A stretch of DNA of 64,000 nucleotides from positions 992,001 to 1,056,000 of the forward strand of contig NZ_CP121208.1 in assembly GCF_029625435.1 (NCBI RefSeq), in the 5' to 3' direction. Numbering within the stretch: the first letter of the stretch is position 1; each line of letters starts with the position of its first letter. A program made the translations under genes and the position numbers. Below, piece by piece: positions 56,028 to 63,541 of the stretch. Under the pieces are notes generated by a model that saw only the letters and a list, made by a program, of their open reading frames with translations, did no database searches and had not been told where the DNA came from. The stretch comes from Arcanobacterium canis. Its GTDB lineage: Bacteria > Actinomycetota > Actinomycetes > Actinomycetales > Actinomycetaceae.

Positions 56028-56387
56028 TCAGGCCTGCATGAGGGCGAGTCTGCGCACTGCGTGCGTATTGCCCTCACCCAGCGCCTCAATCGGAGATGCG
56101 CCAAGCTCATCAGCGGGTTCGAGTAACCAGGACATCTTCTCTTCATTGGTCAAGCCACAATCGTCAAGAACTGTCACAGTGCCCTTTAACGCCGGGATAG
56201 GCTCGTAGGCACCATCTTGATAGCGAAGTTCTGCGCCATAAATCATCCACGCACGATTTTCGCCGCGACGAACGGCGATCAGTGTCCCGTCCTCAAGCAT
56301 TGAGCGAACCTCACGCTGTTTAACGCCAATTAACTCAGCAATTTCGGGGATAGAGAACCACTGCGTGGGCAAAAATTCGATATTCAC
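56028..56387 (-). CDS. Rv2175c-like DNA-binding protein
   Basis: 119 residues with an N-terminal winged helix-turn-helix (WFSIPEIAELIGVKQREVRSMLEDGTLIAVRR) and a C-terminal Rv2175c-type domain. In M. tuberculosis Rv2175c is phosphorylated by the kinase PknL encoded next to it, which abolishes DNA binding; a PASTA kinase lies 1.4 kb away here. GTG start, no ribosome site, TATATT 6 nt upstream. A dyad overlaps its -35 region and may be its own operator. Confidence 0.88.
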   Translation of the reverse strand: MNIEFLPTQWFSIPEIAELIGVKQREVRSMLEDGTLIAVRRGENRAWMIYGAELRYQDGAYEPIPALKGTVTVLDDCGLTNEEKMSWLLEPADELGASPIEALGEGNTHAVRRLALMQA

Positions 56388-56393
56388 AGGCGA

Positions 56394-56399
56394 AATATA
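56394..56399 (-). promoter_or_regulatory. -10 element TATATT, leaderless Rv2175c-like gene
   Basis: TATATT ends 6 nt (TCGCCT) before the GTG at 56387; a possible -35 CCGACA lies 17 nt further up. Confidence 0.6.
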
Positions 56400-56416
56400 G
56401 CGCGGATTTTCTGATA

Positions 56417-56430
56417 TGTCGGTAGCGACA
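56417..56430. promoter_or_regulatory. Dyad TGTCG-GTAG-CGACA over the Rv2175c-like -35
   Basis: Perfect 5-bp inverted repeat with a 4-nt centre, covering the presumed -35 of the Rv2175c-like gene. Candidate operator. Confidence 0.4.
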
Positions 56431-56474
56431 CGCTACATTTTGCACTACAGTCACATCTTGAACGTTATTCAATC

Positions 56475-56502
56475 TTGTTCAAATGTTTCACATTTGTAAC
56501 AT
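56475..56502 (+). promoter_or_regulatory. Promoter of the LysM-transglycosylase gene
   Basis: TTGTTC at 56475-56480, 16-nt spacer, TAACAT at 56497-56502; predicted start near 56509 and a ~29-nt leader with AGGAGG. An inverted repeat TTGAAC-N13-GTTCAA (56458-56482) overlaps the -35. Confidence 0.5.
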
Positions 56503-56537
56503 GCGAGGAGTCACATACGGCTCCGCTAGGAGGCAAG

Positions 56538-57686
56538 ATGGCACGCACAGTCGCTTCGGCACTCGCGCTCGCAACCACCGCAGCGGTACTTTTTCCCACT
56601 GCTGCCCACGCGGTATCAGGAACATCCGCACTCACAACCGCACCGATCGCCCTAGCGAAAGCTCCCGAGATGACCTATCAGGTGAAAAAGGGAGATTCTT
56701 TCTGGGCAATTGCTCGGCGCACAGGTATCTCAATGTACGATCTGGCCTCTGCTAACGGCCTGTCAATCAAGGACGTGATCCACCCCGGTCAGCGCCTTCG
56801 TATCCCCTCAATGCGTGTGAAAGGAGGAACAAAGGTTGCACCAGTGGTCAAGAAGGCAACCACGCCAGCACTGACAAAGACCACCCCAACCGCGAAGAAA
56901 GCACCCGCAACCAAGAAGTCCACCTCTGACACTGCGAAGAAGACACTGACAAAGGCAACTGCTCGTGCGTCGGCACACTACACTGTTCGCCCCGGCGATA
57001 CTCTGTCAGCGATCGCCCGCAGCCACGGTACCACCGTGGGCGCGCTCGCGTCGTTAAACAAAATCACCAACCCGTCGCGCATCTATGCTGGACAGCGAAT
57101 TATGCTCTCCGCATCGGTTGCCTCCCATACGTCGGCACGAACGGCACCGAAGCCGTCCAAGACCACTGCATCACGTCCCACAACCACGTCGGGAATGAAA
57201 CGACTTGTAACAAATAATTTCCCAGGTTACACCTACGCCAACGCCACTGTGGAAGCCGCCAATATCAACAAAAACATCCTGGTGAGCCGTTCGCATCCAT
57301 CGCGTACACAAGTGCGCCAGATGGTTGCCGCGACAGCCCGAGCAATGGGCGTGAACCCGCGTCTCGCACTTGCTCATGCCTACAATGAGTCCGGCTTTGA
57401 CGCCACAGCAGTTTCTCCTGCAAACGCTATCGGCGTCATGCAGGTGATTCCGTCCTCCGGAAAGTGGGCAGAGAGCCTCGTCGGACGCAAGCTTGACCTC
57501 CTCAAAGTCCAGGACAACATCACTGCGGGAGTGGCGATTATTCGTTACCTCCAAGCCAATGCGTCATCGCTTGATCAGGGCATTGCCGGGTACTACCAAG
57601 GCCTTGGCGGCGTGCGAAAGTACGGAATGCGCCCCGATACGAAAGTCTACGTGTCCAAGATTCGCGCAACGATGAACCGCTTCTAA
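56538..57686 (+). CDS. Secreted LysM and lytic-transglycosylase-like protein
   Basis: 382 residues from the ATG with AGGAGG 6 nt upstream. Signal peptide (about 1-31, ending AAHA), two LysM peptidoglycan-binding domains (about 50-95 and 145-190) separated by a Lys/Thr/Ala/Pro linker, then an SLT lysozyme-like domain from about 255 with NESGF carrying the catalytic Glu, AVSPANAIGVMQVIPSS and GYYQGL. Likely remodels peptidoglycan outside the cell. Adjacent to a PASTA kinase, which senses cell-wall fragments in related bacteria. Confidence 0.93.
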   Translation: MARTVASALALATTAAVLFPTAAHAVSGTSALTTAPIALAKAPEMTYQVKKGDSFWAIARRTGISMYDLASANGLSIKDVIHPGQRLRIPSMRVKGGTKVAPVVKKATTPALTKTTPTAKKAPATKKSTSDTAKKTLTKATARASAHYTVRPGDTLSAIARSHGTTVGALASLNKITNPSRIYAGQRIMLSASVASHTSARTAPKPSKTTASRPTTTSGMKRLVTNNFPGYTYANATVEAANINKNILVSRSHPSRTQVRQMVAATARAMGVNPRLALAHAYNESGFDATAVSPANAIGVMQVIPSSGKWAESLVGRKLDLLKVQDNITAGVAIIRYLQANASSLDQGIAGYYQGLGGVRKYGMRPDTKVYVSKIRATMNRF

Positions 57687-57706
57687 TCTCAAGCCATCTC
57701 TGTTCT

Positions 57707-57750
57707 CAATGTGCGGCTGGCCCTCGCCAGCCGCACATTGTTTTCTCTTT
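57707..57750 (+). terminator. Terminator after the LysM gene
   Basis: Perfect 14-bp stem (CAATGTGCGGCTGG with CCAGCCGCACATTG), 6-nt loop, followed by TTTTCTCTTT. Confidence 0.9.
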
Positions 57751-57786
57751 ACCCACACGACACAGCGCTGTCGTGGTGTTTTTCGG

Positions 57787-57792
57787 TAGGCT
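57787..57792 (+). promoter_or_regulatory. -10 element TAGGCT, leaderless kinase gene
   Basis: TAGGCT ends 6 nt (AGGCGT) before the kinase GTG at 57799; no ribosome site. Confidence 0.55.
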
Positions 57793-57798
57793 AGGCGT

Positions 57799-59790
57799 GT
57801 GAATGCATCAGATCCTCTCATTGGCTGCGCAATTGATGGCCGCTACTTCATCACCGCCCGGATCGCCCGAGGCGGGATGGCAACTGTGTACCGTGCGCGC
57901 GATTCGCGCCTGGACCGTGAGGTCGCTCTAAAGATCATTCATCCACATCTGGCTGAAGATCCGGCATTCGTGGAACGATTCATCCGCGAATCTCGTTCTG
58001 CTGCATCACTATCCTCGCCACAGATTGTCTCTGTGTTCGATCAGGGCATTGCACGTGTTGCCGATGCTGACCGCGCTTATCTCGTAATGGAGCTCATCTC
58101 TGGCCCAAATTTACGTATGGAGCTGAACTCACATGGCTCACTCCCCTTGGGCACAGCGCTGGAAATTACCCGCCAAGTATTGGCAGCCTTGAGCGTTGCA
58201 CATGCAAAAAATGTCGTCCACCGAGATGTGAAACCGGAAAATATTCTTCTCGACGCCACCATTGACACATCTGCAGTGGTCAATGCTCCCCGCATCCATG
58301 CGAAAGTAGCAGATTTTGGACTCGCGCGTGCCGCTTCGGATCCGAAAGGAACCCATACTGGCACGCTCCTTGGCACAATTGCCTATGTGCCGCCGGAACT
58401 CGTATCCCACGGCCTGGCCACACCAGCATCTGATATTTATTCCACGGGAATCATGCTCTACGAGCTCATTGCAGGGACTTTGCCTTACGAAGGCGAAACT
58501 GCAATCCAAGTCGCATACGCGCACGTCAACACGCCCATGCCACGGTTAAGTGCGCTTGCTACTTGGATCCCTGCCGGGGTTGATTCTCTCATTGCGCTTT
58601 TCACAGCGAAAGACCCGGCGAAACGTCCAGCTAGTGCGTATGCAGCTCTTGACGCTCTCGACGACATCGTTGCATCCATTCCTCAAGAGCTCCGCTTCCG
58701 CAGGATTCCTGTGTTCCCCTACGCACATGACTGCGCACCTACTGCGACAACAGTGATTGAAACTGAGTCTAGCTCGCAGCCCCAGAAAACTGAGTCGTTG
58801 CCTCAGCTGTCGGGCACGTATCAGCACACCCAACGTATCGATGAGCCGACAGTTGCGCCTACCACAACCGATGAATTAGAAACGTCGTCACCGTCGGCTC
58901 CCCGCCGACGTCGGTGGCCAGTTGTTCTTGCAGTTCTCGCGCTCGTTCTATGTGCGTCGGGAATTGCATGGTGGTATTTTGCCAAAGGCCCGGGATTGCG
59001 TATCGAAGTTCCTCAGGTAGCGGGACAAAGTATCGAATCAGCGCATTCGACCTTATCCAAAGCCGGATTTACATACAAGGACCGCGAAGATTTCTCCGAC
59101 ACCGTGCCTGAGGGGACGGTAGTGGATACTGACCCATCAGGCGGGGCGAAAATCCACCCCTCGCGCGTCATCAGCATTGTTATTTCGAAAGGGATCGAGC
59201 AAGTCACCGTTCCCGACGTCGTCGGGAAATCGAGCGACGAAGCACAAAACATTCTCACAGAAGGAAGACTTTCGCCCACCACCAGTGACGAGTATTCCGA
59301 AACTGTGCCCAAAGGCCACGTCATCAGCCAAAAACCAGCAGGCGGGCGCAGCGTCAATCATGACTCCGACGTCACCGTCGTGGTCTCCAAGGGGCGCGCA
59401 CCGATCGAAATCACAGACTATACAGGCAAGTCTGCTGACACAGCTAAGAAAGAGCTCACTGGCTCCGGTTTCACAGTGGATGTCACTGAGGAGTTTTCCG
59501 ATTCCGTTGATCAGGGAACGGTGATCTCTCAAAACCCTCATTCGGGAACCGGATATAAGAATGACTCAATCAAACTCGTGGTATCGAAAGGCCCAGAACT
59601 CATTGAAGTACCCTCAGTTTTTGGCCGACAGAAAGAGACAGCGATCAAGAAGCTAGAAGAAGCTGGTTTCACAGTGAAAGTCGAAGCAGACGCGCTCTGG
59701 GGCGAAGTATTCGGCACCGTGCGTGCTCAGAGCCCGGCTGCTGGACAAAAGGCAAAGAAGGGATCAACGGTCACAATCAACGTTGTGTAA
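57799..59790 (+). CDS. Membrane Ser/Thr protein kinase with four PASTA domains (PknB/PknL family)
   Basis: 663 residues. Kinase domain 15-290: ARGGMATVY loop, Lys45 (VALKII), HRDVKPEN with D143, DFG at 172-174, and a TGTLLGTIAYVPPE activation loop. A 13-residue insert sits between HRDVKPENILLD and DFG. Juxtamembrane Ser/Thr-rich part 310-370, one membrane helix about 374-393, then four PASTA repeats from 402 to the end. It should sense muropeptides or lipid II. GTG start with leaderless-type promoter. Position between the Rv2175c homologue and DAHP synthase matches pknL of M. tuberculosis, though that kinase lacks PASTA domains as far as I recall. Overlaps aroG by 14 nt. Confidence 0.95.
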   Translation: MNASDPLIGCAIDGRYFITARIARGGMATVYRARDSRLDREVALKIIHPHLAEDPAFVERFIRESRSAASLSSPQIVSVFDQGIARVADADRAYLVMELISGPNLRMELNSHGSLPLGTALEITRQVLAALSVAHAKNVVHRDVKPENILLDATIDTSAVVNAPRIHAKVADFGLARAASDPKGTHTGTLLGTIAYVPPELVSHGLATPASDIYSTGIMLYELIAGTLPYEGETAIQVAYAHVNTPMPRLSALATWIPAGVDSLIALFTAKDPAKRPASAYAALDALDDIVASIPQELRFRRIPVFPYAHDCAPTATTVIETESSSQPQKTESLPQLSGTYQHTQRIDEPTVAPTTTDELETSSPSAPRRRRWPVVLAVLALVLCASGIAWWYFAKGPGLRIEVPQVAGQSIESAHSTLSKAGFTYKDREDFSDTVPEGTVVDTDPSGGAKIHPSRVISIVISKGIEQVTVPDVVGKSSDEAQNILTEGRLSPTTSDEYSETVPKGHVISQKPAGGRSVNHDSDVTVVVSKGRAPIEITDYTGKSADTAKKELTGSGFTVDVTEEFSDSVDQGTVISQNPHSGTGYKNDSIKLVVSKGPELIEVPSVFGRQKETAIKKLEEAGFTVKVEADALWGEVFGTVRAQSPAAGQKAKKGSTVTINVV

Positions 59791-61102
59791 GGATCTGAGA
59801 AACCATGAATGCCAGTTCCAAAGCTTGCTCATGGTTCAAACGCGGATCAACGAGAGTCTCGTAGTGTTGACCAAGTTGTGATTCTACTACCTCGTTCGCG
59901 CCGCCCAGGACCTCAGTGACATCGTCGCCAGTCAGTTCGATATGCACCCCCGCAGGTACGGTACCGGTAGCCCGGTGTACATCGAAGAATCCTTGAATTT
60001 CGTCCATCACATCTGACATGCGACGAGTTTTGTAGCCCGATGCCATAAATGTGTTGCCGTGCATGGGATCGCAGACCCAGGTGATTGGCCGACCATCTTT
60101 TTTCACCGCGTTCACGAGCTGCGGCAAAAGTTGACGCACATTGCTCGCGCCCATTCGAGTAATAAAAGTCAGGCGTCCGGGAATACCCTGCGGATTGAGG
60201 CGATCAATCAGGCGACGAAGATCATCGCTTGTCGCGCTTGGACCGATTTTGACCCCGATAGGGTTTGCGACCTGAGAAAGCATCTCGACATGTGCTCCCT
60301 GCGGATCACGGGTTCTCTCCCCAATCCACAAAAAATGCGCAGATGTGTCATATGTGAGCCCTGATCGTGTATCGACGCGTGTCAGAGCGTCCTCATATCC
60401 CAAAAGCAATGCTTCATGCGAGGAATAGAAATCCACCGTATGCAGCTGCTTCCCATGTTCACCAGTTGCTGCGATGAAACGAAGCGCCCGATCAATCTCC
60501 TGTGCCATCGAGTCATAGCGCTCATAGGCTTGATTACGAGCAAAACCGGAGTTCCATTCATGAATGAGATTGAGATCTGCGTAGCCACCACCGACGAGCG
60601 CACGGATCAGATTCAGCGATGCAGCCGATCGCGAATACATCGTCAGCAAGCGGTCGGGATCCGGGGTGCGAGATTCTGGTGTGAACTCGTGCCCATTAAC
60701 CGCATCACCGAAATATGACGGTAGGGCCACGCCGTCAAGTACTTGAGTCATATGGGTACGTGGCTTGGCGTATTGGCCAGCGATTCTCCCGATTTTTACC
60801 ACTGGCACCGAGGCCGAGTACGTCAAGACAAGTGCCATCTGGAGAATCGTACGGACTTTGCCACGAATTGCTTCCTCTCCCGAGGTTGCGAAAGATTCTG
60901 CACAATCTCCTCCTTGGAGGATAAATGCTTTACCTTCGCCAGCTGCGGCAAGCTTCTCCATCAACGTGTCAGCTTCTGGAGCAAAAACAAGGGGCGGGAG
61001 GGTACGAATATGTGCAAGCACTGCTTCAAGCCGGTCGGGATCGTGATACACCGGCTGGTAGAGCGCTTCTTTCACCTTCCAAGACGAACGAGGTTGATTC
61101 AC
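59777..61102 (-). CDS. aroG: 3-deoxy-7-phosphoheptulonate synthase, class II
   Basis: 441 residues, class II (plant/actinobacterial) DAHP synthase: VFAPEADTLMEKLAAAGEGKAF, GGDCAESF, KIGRIAGQYAKPR, DLNLIHEWN, TSAHFLWIGERTR and VCDPMHGNT hold the Mn2+, PEP and E4P sites. First step of aromatic amino acid synthesis. GTG start without ribosome site; TAGGAT stands 6 nt upstream and a dyad lies in the promoter spacer. Confidence 0.96.
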   Translation of the reverse strand: MNQPRSSWKVKEALYQPVYHDPDRLEAVLAHIRTLPPLVFAPEADTLMEKLAAAGEGKAFILQGGDCAESFATSGEEAIRGKVRTILQMALVLTYSASVPVVKIGRIAGQYAKPRTHMTQVLDGVALPSYFGDAVNGHEFTPESRTPDPDRLLTMYSRSAASLNLIRALVGGGYADLNLIHEWNSGFARNQAYERYDSMAQEIDRALRFIAATGEHGKQLHTVDFYSSHEALLLGYEDALTRVDTRSGLTYDTSAHFLWIGERTRDPQGAHVEMLSQVANPIGVKIGPSATSDDLRRLIDRLNPQGIPGRLTFITRMGASNVRQLLPQLVNAVKKDGRPITWVCDPMHGNTFMASGYKTRRMSDVMDEIQGFFDVHRATGTVPAGVHIELTGDDVTEVLGGANEVVESQLGQHYETLVDPRLNHEQALELAFMVSQILTQR

Positions 61103-61108
61103 ACGAAT

Positions 61109-61114
61109 ATCCTA
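61109..61114 (-). promoter_or_regulatory. -10 element TAGGAT, leaderless aroG
   Basis: TAGGAT ends 6 nt (ATTCGT) before the aroG GTG on the minus strand. Confidence 0.55.
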
Positions 61115-61119
61115 GTCAC

Positions 61120-61131
61120 TTGCGCACGCAA
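61120..61131. promoter_or_regulatory. Dyad TTGCG-CA-CGCAA in the aroG promoter
   Basis: Perfect inverted repeat located in the 17-nt spacer between the -10 and the expected -35 of aroG; position typical for a repressor operator. The regulator is not known. Confidence 0.45.
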
Positions 61132-61149
61132 TGGGACTGTTGAGATTGA

Positions 61150-61183
61150 AAAGGCGGCCGAGGACACCCCCGGCCGCCTTTTC
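61150..61183 (-). terminator. Terminator after the phosphofructokinase gene
   Basis: 12-bp stem (AAAAGGCGGCCG with CGGCCGCCTTTT) around a 10-nt loop, 9 nt beyond the stop codon; ends in TTTTC on the minus strand. Confidence 0.88.
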
Positions 61184-61191
61184 ACGTGAGC

Positions 61192-62403
61192 TTACTTAGC
61201 CGACCACTCCTGGCCAATCTCCTGCATCAATGTGGCGAACCACTCCTGATCAGTGTTGAATGGCTTGTGGCCTGCGATACGTGGGAAAGCAACAACGGAC
61301 AGCTCGTCATTGTTCTCTTCATCTTGGCCCACAACACCCGGCGTACCAGCGAATGCAGCCTTCACTGCGAGTTCAGCAACGTCACGAATAAGTGTGAGGT
61401 CAGCTTCGTTCGATGCAGCTGAACGCGAGAAGTAACCCGACTTCTGAACCATGACTTTTTCTGCGCCAATGATCTTCGAGAACTTCTTGGCGAACCATTG
61501 TCCTGGGTTGATGGTGTCCAGCTTGACGTGTCCAAAGGCATCACGCTCTGGCTCTTCGCCATCTTCAACCATCTCTTCGATGATCTCAGCCACACCAGCA
61601 CCCTCAGAGAGGAAGATGTTGACATTGCCTTGTTCGTCCATGATCTTACGCAAACGCGAGGCTTCGACATCCAGATCGAAGTGAATTTCCGGCAAGTACA
61701 AAGCATGGACATCCCAGCGTTCAGCCGAGAGGCCAGCCTCAGGAAGCCACTGTTGTTCTTTCACCCACGCATGGTAGTTTGCGGTAGCCTGGGCAGCAAG
61801 GTAACCGCAGTTACGGCCCATGATCTCGTGGATGATGAGCATACGTGGGTTCGAGCGGTGTTCGCCGATGATGTTCTGTGCAAACTTAGATGCTTCGTCA
61901 GCGGCAGTCCATGCACCGAGCGACTGCTTAATCGGGACGATATCATTGTCGATGGTCTTTGGCAGGCCGACGACGGTCAAATCGTAGTCGTGTTCCTTCA
62001 GGTAAGCCGCCAGGTCAGCCGCGGCCGTGTTGGTATCGTCGCCACCGATTGTGTGAAGGACATCCACGCCGTCCTTCTTGAGCTGCTCGGCAGCGACCTC
62101 AAGAGGATCTTCACCTTCGCGTACCAGGCCACGATCGACACAATCCTGAACATTCGTGAGCTTGACGCGAGAGTTTCCAATCGGCGAACCACCGAAACGG
62201 GTCAAAACTTCAGCGTTCTTGCGCACCTCGTCTCCGAAAACGACGTGCATACCCTTGAGCAGGCCGTAGTAGCCGTACTGGTAAGCAATGATTTCAACTT
62301 CCGGGGCCTCGCGAGTGTAGATCTCGACCAGGTCACCAATAGCGGTGGATAGGCAGGGGGCAAAGCCTCCGGCAGTGAGCAGGGCAACGCGACGAACAGT
62401 CAT
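61192..62403 (-). CDS. pfp: Pyrophosphate-dependent 6-phosphofructokinase
   Basis: 403 residues, PfkA superfamily. The phosphate-donor residues indicate PPi rather than ATP: GGDDTN at 120-125 (Asp in place of the Gly of ATP enzymes) and PKTIDND at 148-154 (Lys in place of Gly). Catalyses the reversible phosphorylation of fructose 6-phosphate in glycolysis. ATG with AAGGAAA upstream. Single gene with its own terminator. Confidence 0.95.
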   Translation of the reverse strand: MTVRRVALLTAGGFAPCLSTAIGDLVEIYTREAPEVEIIAYQYGYYGLLKGMHVVFGDEVRKNAEVLTRFGGSPIGNSRVKLTNVQDCVDRGLVREGEDPLEVAAEQLKKDGVDVLHTIGGDDTNTAAADLAAYLKEHDYDLTVVGLPKTIDNDIVPIKQSLGAWTAADEASKFAQNIIGEHRSNPRMLIIHEIMGRNCGYLAAQATANYHAWVKEQQWLPEAGLSAERWDVHALYLPEIHFDLDVEASRLRKIMDEQGNVNIFLSEGAGVAEIIEEMVEDGEEPERDAFGHVKLDTINPGQWFAKKFSKIIGAEKVMVQKSGYFSRSAASNEADLTLIRDVAELAVKAAFAGTPGVVGQDEENNDELSVVAFPRIAGHKPFNTDQEWFATLMQEIGQEWSAK

Positions 62404-62459
62404 CGGTTTCCTTCCATACTTGAGAACAGTAATGCGCCTTTATTCTATCGGGTGTTAGT

Positions 62460-62861
62460 GTGAAACCCATGAATGAGGAATGGAATGCTGACGCCGAGTG
62501 GCGCAAGGCACAAGCTGAGCTGGCGCTCGGTGGGAGTTCAGTCCCACATGAGCCCTCCTCTGACGCTCGAGCAGCGGCAGAGCGCGGCCCGCGTGACTGG
62601 AGCCCACCGGACGAAGAAGAATTAACAGCCTTCGACCGCGAGATTCTTGAACAGCCACACCAGACATTTCCTGTGTCAGTGGTCATCATGTTCATTTTGG
62701 CCTGTGCTGGCTTTATTGTGGCGTTCCTGGGACTCTTTGGCGTGCTTTCCTCTTCCCTTGCCGGAATTGGCGGCGCTATTGGCTTCAGTGCCCTCGTCGT
62801 CGCTATCTGGCTCAGCTTGCCCACAAAGCGTGATTTCGACGACGACGGAGCGCGAGTCTAA
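62460..62861 (+). CDS. Small two-helix membrane protein, function unknown
   Basis: 133 residues. The first 70 are acidic and cytoplasmic (Trp-rich start NEEWNADAEWRKAQAEL), followed by two membrane helices (about 73-95 and 98-120) and a short charged tail. The arrangement is common among small actinobacterial membrane proteins. Start is GTG 62460 or the ATG three codons later; no ribosome site. The 180 nt after it hold only two hairpins. Confidence 0.72.
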   Translation: MKPMNEEWNADAEWRKAQAELALGGSSVPHEPSSDARAAAERGPRDWSPPDEEELTAFDREILEQPHQTFPVSVVIMFILACAGFIVAFLGLFGVLSSSLAGIGGAIGFSALVVAIWLSLPTKRDFDDDGARV

Positions 62862-62964
62862 GTGATCTCGCTTTTGCGCCATGCTCCTGTTCTCGCTTCA
62901 GTTCTCTGACGGAACCCGCCTCATGAGCGTCGATTCCCCGGTGCCTCTTGCACGACGTACTGAT

Positions 62965-62995
62965 GGTGCCTGGGCAATCACTTTGCCCAGGCACC
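62965..62995. terminator. Hairpin between small membrane protein and receiver genes
   Basis: 13-bp perfect stem (GGTGCCTGGGCAA with TTGCCCAGGCACC), 5-nt loop. No T-run; may serve either convergent gene. Confidence 0.6.
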
Positions 62996-63013
62996 AAGAT
63001 GTTTCAGATATTG

Positions 63014-63050
63014 ACTGCCTGAAAATGCTGATCACGCACTTTCAGGCAGT
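63014..63050 (-). terminator. Hairpin overlapping the 3' end of the receiver gene
   Basis: ACTGCCTGAA and TTCAGGCAGT pair around a 17-nt loop; the upstream arm (minus strand) includes the stop codon of the receiver gene at 63042-63044. Confidence 0.5.
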
Positions 63051-63428
63051 CACACGGGCATCCACGATGCCTTTCACGGCACTGTAAAGATCGCGCGGAT
63101 TCGATGGATATTCCAGAATGACTTCTGGCTTCGCCACACGCGCCAGCCAACGATCTTGGGGACGTGCAACCAGAATAATGTAGGGCATGTTCTCGTCGAT
63201 CTCATCGCGAACGGTCTTGCCCACTCCGATTCCGCCGAGCTTTCCTGCTTCGGCATCGAGAATCAGCAGATCGAATCTGCCCTCCTCAACTTTGAGGATC
63301 GCACCTTCATGGGTGGCTGCTTCGGTCCAGTCAATCGAGCGATCGTCAATCTTGCGGCCCACCGAACGGATGACATCCTCACGTGTATGTAAGTTGTCAG
63401 AGTAGACAAGGATTCGAATAGATGTCAT
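63042..63428 (-). CDS. Stand-alone atypical receiver-domain protein
   Basis: 128 residues from the ATG at 63428 (GGAGG 8 nt upstream; an ATG two codons earlier is too close). A CheY-like fold fits the alternating strands and helices, and D58 (LLILDAEAG) is at the phosphoacceptor position. The usual acidic pair is SDN (10-12), the conserved Thr/Ser region reads ILVARP and the Lys is replaced in EYPSNP (106-111), so normal aspartate phosphorylation is doubtful. No output domain. Confidence 0.78.
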   Translation of the reverse strand: MTSIRILVYSDNLHTREDVIRSVGRKIDDRSIDWTEAATHEGAILKVEEGRFDLLILDAEAGKLGGIGVGKTVRDEIDENMPYIILVARPQDRWLARVAKPEVILEYPSNPRDLYSAVKGIVDARVTA

Positions 63429-63502
63429 CGACATAACCTCCAAGTGTGTAGACTCCGCCATTCTACCCGCTTTCTGTTGCGGATGTGGGGTGCACAAAAG
63501 CG

Positions 63503-63538
63503 TTGTGGGGAAAGCTCAGGTACGAGCTTTCCCCACAA
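63503..63538 (-). terminator. Terminator after the FKBP-like gene
   Basis: 15-bp perfect stem (TTGTGGGGAAAGCTC with GAGCTTTCCCCACAA) with a 6-nt loop, 3 nt beyond the stop codon on the minus strand; CGCTTTTG follows. Confidence 0.85.
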
Positions 63539-63541
63539 ATT

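Noticed and set aside
56400-56537. Possible cyclic-di-AMP (ydaO) riboswitch before the LysM gene
   Set aside because: Such riboswitches often precede wall hydrolases in actinobacteria, but the GGGGAA-type core is absent and the leader is too short; ordinary promoter elements explain the region.
62881-63087. 68-codon plus-strand frame
   Set aside because: Covers two strong hairpins and the 3' end of the convergent receiver gene; no ribosome site or domain.
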